In this document: positions 58,391 to 64,000 of the stretch, in pieces
Position numbering within the stretch: the first letter of the stretch is position 1
Layout of the letters: each line of letters starts with the position of its first letter
From: Morinoia aosen
Taxonomy: Eukaryota > Arthropoda > Malacostraca > Amphipoda > Talitridae
NCBI GenBank assembly: GCA_030386875.1
Contig: CM059576.1
Coordinates: forward strand, 60,697,581-60,761,580
DNA length: 64,000 nt
Direction: 5' to 3'
Program-made: the position numbers and the translations under genes
Notes under the pieces: generated by a model
Seen by the model: the letters and a program-made list of their open reading frames with translations, nothing else
Databases searched by the model: none
Told to the model about the DNA's origin: nothing

Positions 58391-61300
58391 GTAAGTTGCA
58401 TAACGATACTTTCCCTAATTGTGTGTCAGTGAAAGTGGTTCGTCCTTGGTTGTCATTTCCTTGTGATGCGGTTGTTGGAGGTGTTATTTTACGTTAATCG
58501 CTTGATTAGTCATGCCGGGACTGATATCTTATTGAACGACAGACCGCTACCACTTCGTGTCTTGGTCACCAATGGAAGTAATTTTATAAGGTTTGTTCCT
58601 CACGATTTCCAATTGACGGTTATTTGTTCTTACTAGAAAAGTATAAGGTATGTTAATTCTGAATAGAAAGTTTCTAATGGGATGTTGAATTGAATCTTGC
58701 TTAGAGGCGAGGAAATAATTCACTTATAAAATGGTTGAGATTTTCTCATTTAAGTTCGTAAGAATATTTTCAATTTTTTTCATATACTCAAGCAGTTCCT
58801 AAATCGTATCTCATGTTCTTCATGTATCTGGAATTAATTTGTATCACTGGTGGCCTAGCTATAGTTTATGACTTATTAACGGCCAAAAATTAGGCCCATT
58901 TGCATGAAGATGTCTACGAGGGAATCATTTTAAATTGATTTCTTTTTGAAGTATTATTTTCATGTAATAATCGTATTATTCGTATTATAATATTATTTTC
59001 ATGTAATTTCATTTAATAATTCGTGTTTACAACATGAGCAACTTAACATTTCCTACATTTTTTCGCTCATAAGCACTTAAAAAGTGTGTGCGTGTGTGTG
59101 TATGTCTTGCTTTAATGTATGTTGGACAATGAGTTATGAAATAATTTATTAATGAAGAAAGAGAGCATTTCACTAGTAATGTCATCGTAACTCCTCACCC
59201 TAGGGGTCTTTTTCACACATCCATGTTCGGGAATGAGTGGCGTAAGCCAAATTACTTAAAATGTGAATATTATGCACGCAGAATCATTGAAATAATGCCA
59301 TTTTACTTTCAACATGTTGACCGCGATGGGTTACACTGAGGTTCAATTTTCAAGTAAAATTTAGAGTTAAAAGTTGAATGTCATTTTATAAATACTAATA
59401 AACTGGGTCTCCATTTAATACCATTAATTTGTGAAGATTGTTAAAAAAAATTCAAACGACCCATCGTTGGATCTTTTCGCAGCAGGAAGAACCTAAGCAC
59501 GACTCATCGATGGGTCGTATCGCAAGCAACATGTTAAACAAAAATTTTTTTTCCGACTGGATGGTAGGAGCCTGCGCGAAAAAGTTCTTGAATTAGCTTA
59601 CGAGACTTTTGAATTATTTATTTCTAAATAGTAAATTACGTAAGCATTTTCTTTCCGCGGGTAAATTTCTCTTCAAAGCCAACGTGTTAGCCTCCAGATA
59701 TCAGACCAAGCAATGTCAGGCGGAAATTGTCTTATTATTTCTATTAGAATCACAGCGGCAAAGTGATTTTACCTAATTTGTATACACGAGGTGGGTTTAT
59801 ATCCTTATTTTGGTCATGACGTAGAATCTAAGGCTCTAAGAGACACTGGGCACCCAAAGAGGTCTCGTGGTTGGCAATTGTTTAATGAGTGAAATATTGT
59901 TTTACAAGCAGAAAAATGCAAAAACTAAGAATCACTAAAATCGGAGGAAAATATGCATCCAGTACTTCAGTATATGTGAGAGAGCTTAGTTTTATTAACA
60001 CGTTGACTACGAATTGGGACACACACATATGTACCACTGGGTAAGTTGCTCATTAACGTACCGGTATGAATGAATAGCATTTCAGTTATTTCACTTTTTT
60101 AAATAGACCTTAGAGTACGAGTTGAAATATCGTGTAATTACTTTTTTCTCTATTTTTTCGAAATGATAGAAATGCATCCGAGCGTTAAAATCAATTTTTA
60201 GGTTCTGCTACTTACAACCTAACGTAATCGGCTACAGCAACCTTAGTCAACATATTTAAACTGTTCATTTCTGACCAGCCAGCTGCTTCTATTTTCAATG
60301 TGCATGGACAATGCATGCTCCATGGAAATGCTAGGAAACTATAACCTAATGTATTGATAACAAAGATATCCTATTGTGAATGATGATATAAATCCATCAC
60401 ACGGACAACTGCGCCCACGACAGTGGCACAAATCTCCCGGGTCCCTACAACGAAACTATGTATTGTATTAACTCTACATTTCCTGCGCCTCGCAGTCAAA
60501 GTCTGTGAGAAACTTTGTTTCGCTGCTACCGGTGAATAATCCAAATTGACAGTTCACTGGTATAAATGTTAGACCTAATACATTGAAGAAAATATAATTA
60601 CCATGGCCAACTTAATAGCTACAGAACTTTGGCCTGATATCATAGGAGACACTGTTTACGACATTCCTATCGCTTGAATACTACGTATCATTCTATTTTC
60701 GAGTGTACTCCTACAGAGGAAGATCATCAAAAGGATAGACGAAAGCAATTATTCGACTATGAAATACCGAAGCGCAATTTGCTGCACAAGCATCATTGCA
60801 TGAACGAAACTTTTCAAGTTCTCATGCCACTTATGAAACTTTGTCTCCATCTCTTCGCGTGTATTTGTGATTAAATCTGTGTCCGTGCCAGATGGCTGAA
60901 ATGTACTTAGTATACATCAATGATGAATTTACATAAATTTATAAATTTAGAGTTTGCCTTCGTATAGTTTATATTAACTCTGCCTTGTCACGATCCCACC
61001 AACACTGACAACCAACTACTTGCATGAATCTACATCCGAGATCGTATTCTAATGTTAGCCTGAACCTATGAGCTTTCATCTGCTACAGTACAAATTCTGA
61101 GCCAGCACATCGCACCCACATCATCTCCTGATAGCAGTAAACATTTTCTATGCTGAATAATTACGATTTGACATAACTAGGGAATATTTGTACGCAATCA
61201 CACTCCCTGGAGGACGATGTGAGGTCCCGAGCAAAAGCATTGGTTGGCATTTCTTTAAGAGAATAAATTAAATTTCTTTTTCTAATGGACCAACTTTTTT

Positions 61301-63249
61301 CCGTTCACTGCCGTTCATCCTTTCAGTACTTACTACTAATTTCTCCCATTTTTATCATGTGCCGTAAATTTCTTTCACTCTAGATGCTTCCATGAGCAAA
61401 GTGTAGGCGCACGATTTACGCAAAGGTTCTCCGTTCCCTAATCTCCATACTTAATAATGAAATAATGCCTTCATCTTTCCTCTCTGTGGAACACTGATGG
61501 GGATGGGCGCACTTGGAAAACTTATCTCCTGCTTTGCCTAAGCTTGGTTACTAACTTAAAAGTTAAAGTGCTCATTTTGCCCTTAGTTTGCTTGAGCATT
61601 TTTGAGGCTCACTTGGATTCATCTCGCAGATAGGATATCAAACCCAATTGAAGTTCAAATAAAGGAGGTGAATTTTAATTTGAAATGTCTTGGATTATTA
61701 AGTGCTTCAATCATTCATTTAAAACGGTAGAGTTACAGGCAACACCCCAGTCATTGCTATCAAACTTCACTATTTTATATTTGTCTGCCTAGTTCAAAAA
61801 TGCCGTCGGTCATTCTTTCAACAACGATACTCTCTCAACACGTTGAGTGTGTTCTGGTACAGATCTATACCCCGAGGTAAATTTCTCAATTACCTGCTAG
61901 TATAAATGAACAGCATTTCATTCAGTTTACTCTTTTTTTCAGTATAGATTTTGAGGTATGAAGGTAAAATATAATAGTGCTTTTGTATTCTTCAAATGGT
62001 TCATAAAGAACGGGAAGATAACAATAATCGGATTAAAATTCTGCGACCTTTATAACCTAACCTAAACAACCGTAGGAACAACGTAAACGTAGTAGACGAA
62101 ATAAGGGTATGTCGTTCAGGGCAGTTTTGTAGAGCTTGATCGAGGATACGTAAGATTGAATTCAAAGGAGTATGTTGACAGTGTCCTACTCCAGAGCAGT
62201 GGGCTGTGTGCTCCGATGCATGGAAGGGCGACCCATCTGTTCGTTAGGAAGAGTCCCAAAATAATGACAACTATGATACTTCCAGTCGAACAGATTCCTC
62301 CCATTAAGGGGATACAATTATTGTATCAATGAGAATCAGCGCTACCAAGGGAAGTTGCTAGGTCCAGGCCCTAGCAAGTATTCATCTGCAAATAGAATCT
62401 TGTTTCCTAAACTTCTTTCAACCGTGCTGCTTATACGTGTATGGTGCACAGATCTCGTACTCTTACTTGCATACTGAAAGGTGCCTTCCTTTTTCCTTTC
62501 TTACGACACATTTATTATGGTTATAAAAGTGCGAAAAGTACGTAATCTGAACTAAGTCGAAAAGATGTCCGTATTTGAAATTACAGTTTGTAATAAAACA
62601 AGACAATTTTCAGTCAAAATTGATCTTGTCAGCGATTTTCTATTGGTTTTATCGTAACATTTACTCACCATCAAATTTCTTCGTTGATTTTTGGATTCTT
62701 TTGGATTCTGAAGATGAATCTTGTGGTCAAAACTTTCGTTAATCTCACCGTGAATCGTATTTAGATGAATGATATTTCTCAGAGCGAAGATGGGGAAATC
62801 ACCACAATATAGGAATACAGTTATTTTATCTATGGGAATTTGCGCTCTCAGGGGAAAAATGCGAGGTCCCGAGTTGAAAATTTAGTAGACCCTTCTTTTT
62901 TTGAAATAGAATATGCTTAATTTTTACCACGAACAATTTTTTTTCGGTTCACTGCTGTCTTGCGTTTTAGCACCTAATCCTTAATTTCTAAGCCCTTATC
63001 TTGTTTTGTAAACTTATTTGCTAACTTGTTGTCTCAATGCGCAACGTGTCTTGTTTAAGAAGATACATTGTGCTTAGATTTTCTGCTCTCTCAACTTCAT
63101 ACTAAATGGTGCCTTCCTTCTTCCTCTCTTTGGAACGTGTTTAATATGGTTAGAGAGGCTAAAACTAAGTTTTTACATCTAATCGGCACGCGTCGGTGAA
63201 CTTTGAAATATTCCAAACGCTTTGTGCAATTCAGATTTTGTTTCCTCAG
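58391..63249 (+). other. Alkaline phosphatase intron 1
   Basis: 4,859 bp from GTAAGT to TTTCCTCAG. AT-rich, with a short (GT)n near 59084-59103. Two loosely similar passages at about 61.2-61.5 and 62.8-63.1 kb (GAGGTCCCGAGC/T, TTTCCGTTCACTGC, CTTCCTTTTTCC) suggest an old local duplication. No other gene is supported. Confidence 0.6.
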
Positions 63250-63385
63250 ATAAGGACTTCTGGTACGCAGAGGCGCAGGATGAGCTCGTCCAGAGCTTAG
63301 CGAGGACAGAGAACAACAACGTCGCAAAAAACGTCATCATCTTTTTGGGGGACGGCATGAGCATCCCTACAATCACAGCGTCGAG
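63250..63385 (+). CDS. Alkaline phosphatase, exon 2 (N-terminal metal-site motif)
   Basis: Acceptor TGTTTCCTCAG and donor TCGAG/GTGAGC. Joined in phase to exon 1 it reads DKDFWYAEAQDELVQSLAR, then NNNVAKNVIIFLGDGMSIPT and ITASR. 'FWY-AQ-L' followed by 'NVAKNVIIFLGDGMS' is diagnostic of the alkaline phosphatase family; the Asp in GDGM is a conserved metal ligand (Asp42 in human placental numbering). The nucleophilic serine and remaining metal ligands would be in later exons beyond the window. The exon ends in phase 2. Confidence 0.92.
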
Positions 63386-64000
63386 GTGAGCCTGACCAAT
63401 TGAATCTAACATTAAAGTTATTTGTTGCAGCTAAATTGAATTTCATAATAATTGTATTCGAGAGTTGAACGTTAGTTCATTCTACTGAACTAGCTAAGAT
63501 TTTTAGCAGTAGGTAAATCTATTCCAAAGACTTAATACAATTTTTAATTCTATTTCACAAGGCTTATTCCATGCGTAGTTATTTAAAGCAATAATCGTCC
63601 AACAGCAGAAAAATTTTGTATGATCCCATGATAACATGAGCTTTGAAATTCGGTACGCAAATCTAATGTTGATAAGAAAGGGAAGTTCACTCGGACTTTT
63701 ATACAGGAAATAGACATAAAACGGGAAAAAAACATTTTTCAAACTGCTTCCTCTCCTAGGTTTCTCTTCAGGTGATAAAAAATGTTTTATCTACGGGTAT
63801 AAGCTCTCCCACTGAAGAGATATCTCTCCAGCTGGTTATGTGGCCTTCCTTTTGTTGGAAAATAATTAGTTTTTGTTTTGTTACTGACCCCCTTTTTCGG
63901 GAGACTCAAGTTATTTTTTTATCACCTTTGACATTCTTCTTCAACTGTCATCGAACTTCACGAAGTTCGTTCCACCTTGCTGTTTTGCTGCGCATGGTGT
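63386..64000 (+). other. Alkaline phosphatase intron 2, runs off the window
   Basis: 615 bp after the GTGAGC donor with no further alkaline phosphatase exon visible. Minus-strand frames here are not protein-like. Confidence 0.6.

Overview
The window is AT-rich, intron-bearing eukaryotic DNA, most likely from an insect or another arthropod. The support is GT-AG exons with conserved phase, the 5' end of a membrane-type alkaline phosphatase gene, and mariner, Maverick/Polinton-like and Penelope-like relics amid many short inverted-repeat elements. The species cannot be named from sequence alone. Almost all open frames here are chance frames or frames through tandem repeats; only two protein-coding genes are well supported.

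Region 1 (1-24,000). A foldback MITE lies at 1-290. From about 2.9 to 23.7 kb the + strand carries the 3' part of an unrecognised multi-exon gene: six exons whose splice phases match at every junction, a stop at 23,720-23,722 and AATAAA at 23,838. Its most upstream exon looks disrupted. The 7-kb third intron holds an antisense, decayed Maverick/Polinton-like element (polymerase B tail, rve integrase, structural-type fragments), itself split by a 547-bp MITE. The last intron contains a hammerhead-ribozyme-like motif of the kind carried by Penelope-like elements.

Region 2 (24-43 kb). This is gene-poor. It contains a Penelope-like N-terminal fragment (27.2-28.0 kb, minus), an internally deleted mariner with recognisable ends (28.5-29.4 kb), a foldback MITE (37.8-38.1 kb), a diverged 180-190-bp tandem repeat (38.4-38.8 kb), simple repeats, and a small GC-richer ORF (41.1 kb).

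Region 3 (43.4-57.9 kb). This is a pile-up of two families of non-autonomous inverted-repeat elements, called A and B here. Both start GGT and make 8-bp target-site duplications. Insertions are nested up to three deep and can be ordered in time. Between them lies a 6.4-kb composite satellite: about 240 units of 23 bp in ordered variant blocks, grading through intermediate units into about 37 units of a related 21-bp repeat. Next to it, another family A element contains a roughly 1-kb array of 15-bp units between its own ends and perfect 8-bp target duplications.

Region 4 (58.2-64 kb). The first two coding exons of an alkaline phosphatase gene on the + strand: a signal peptide, then the N-terminal metal-site motif FLGDGMS. 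The rest of the gene lies beyond the window. The satellite and MITE cluster is immediately upstream of it.
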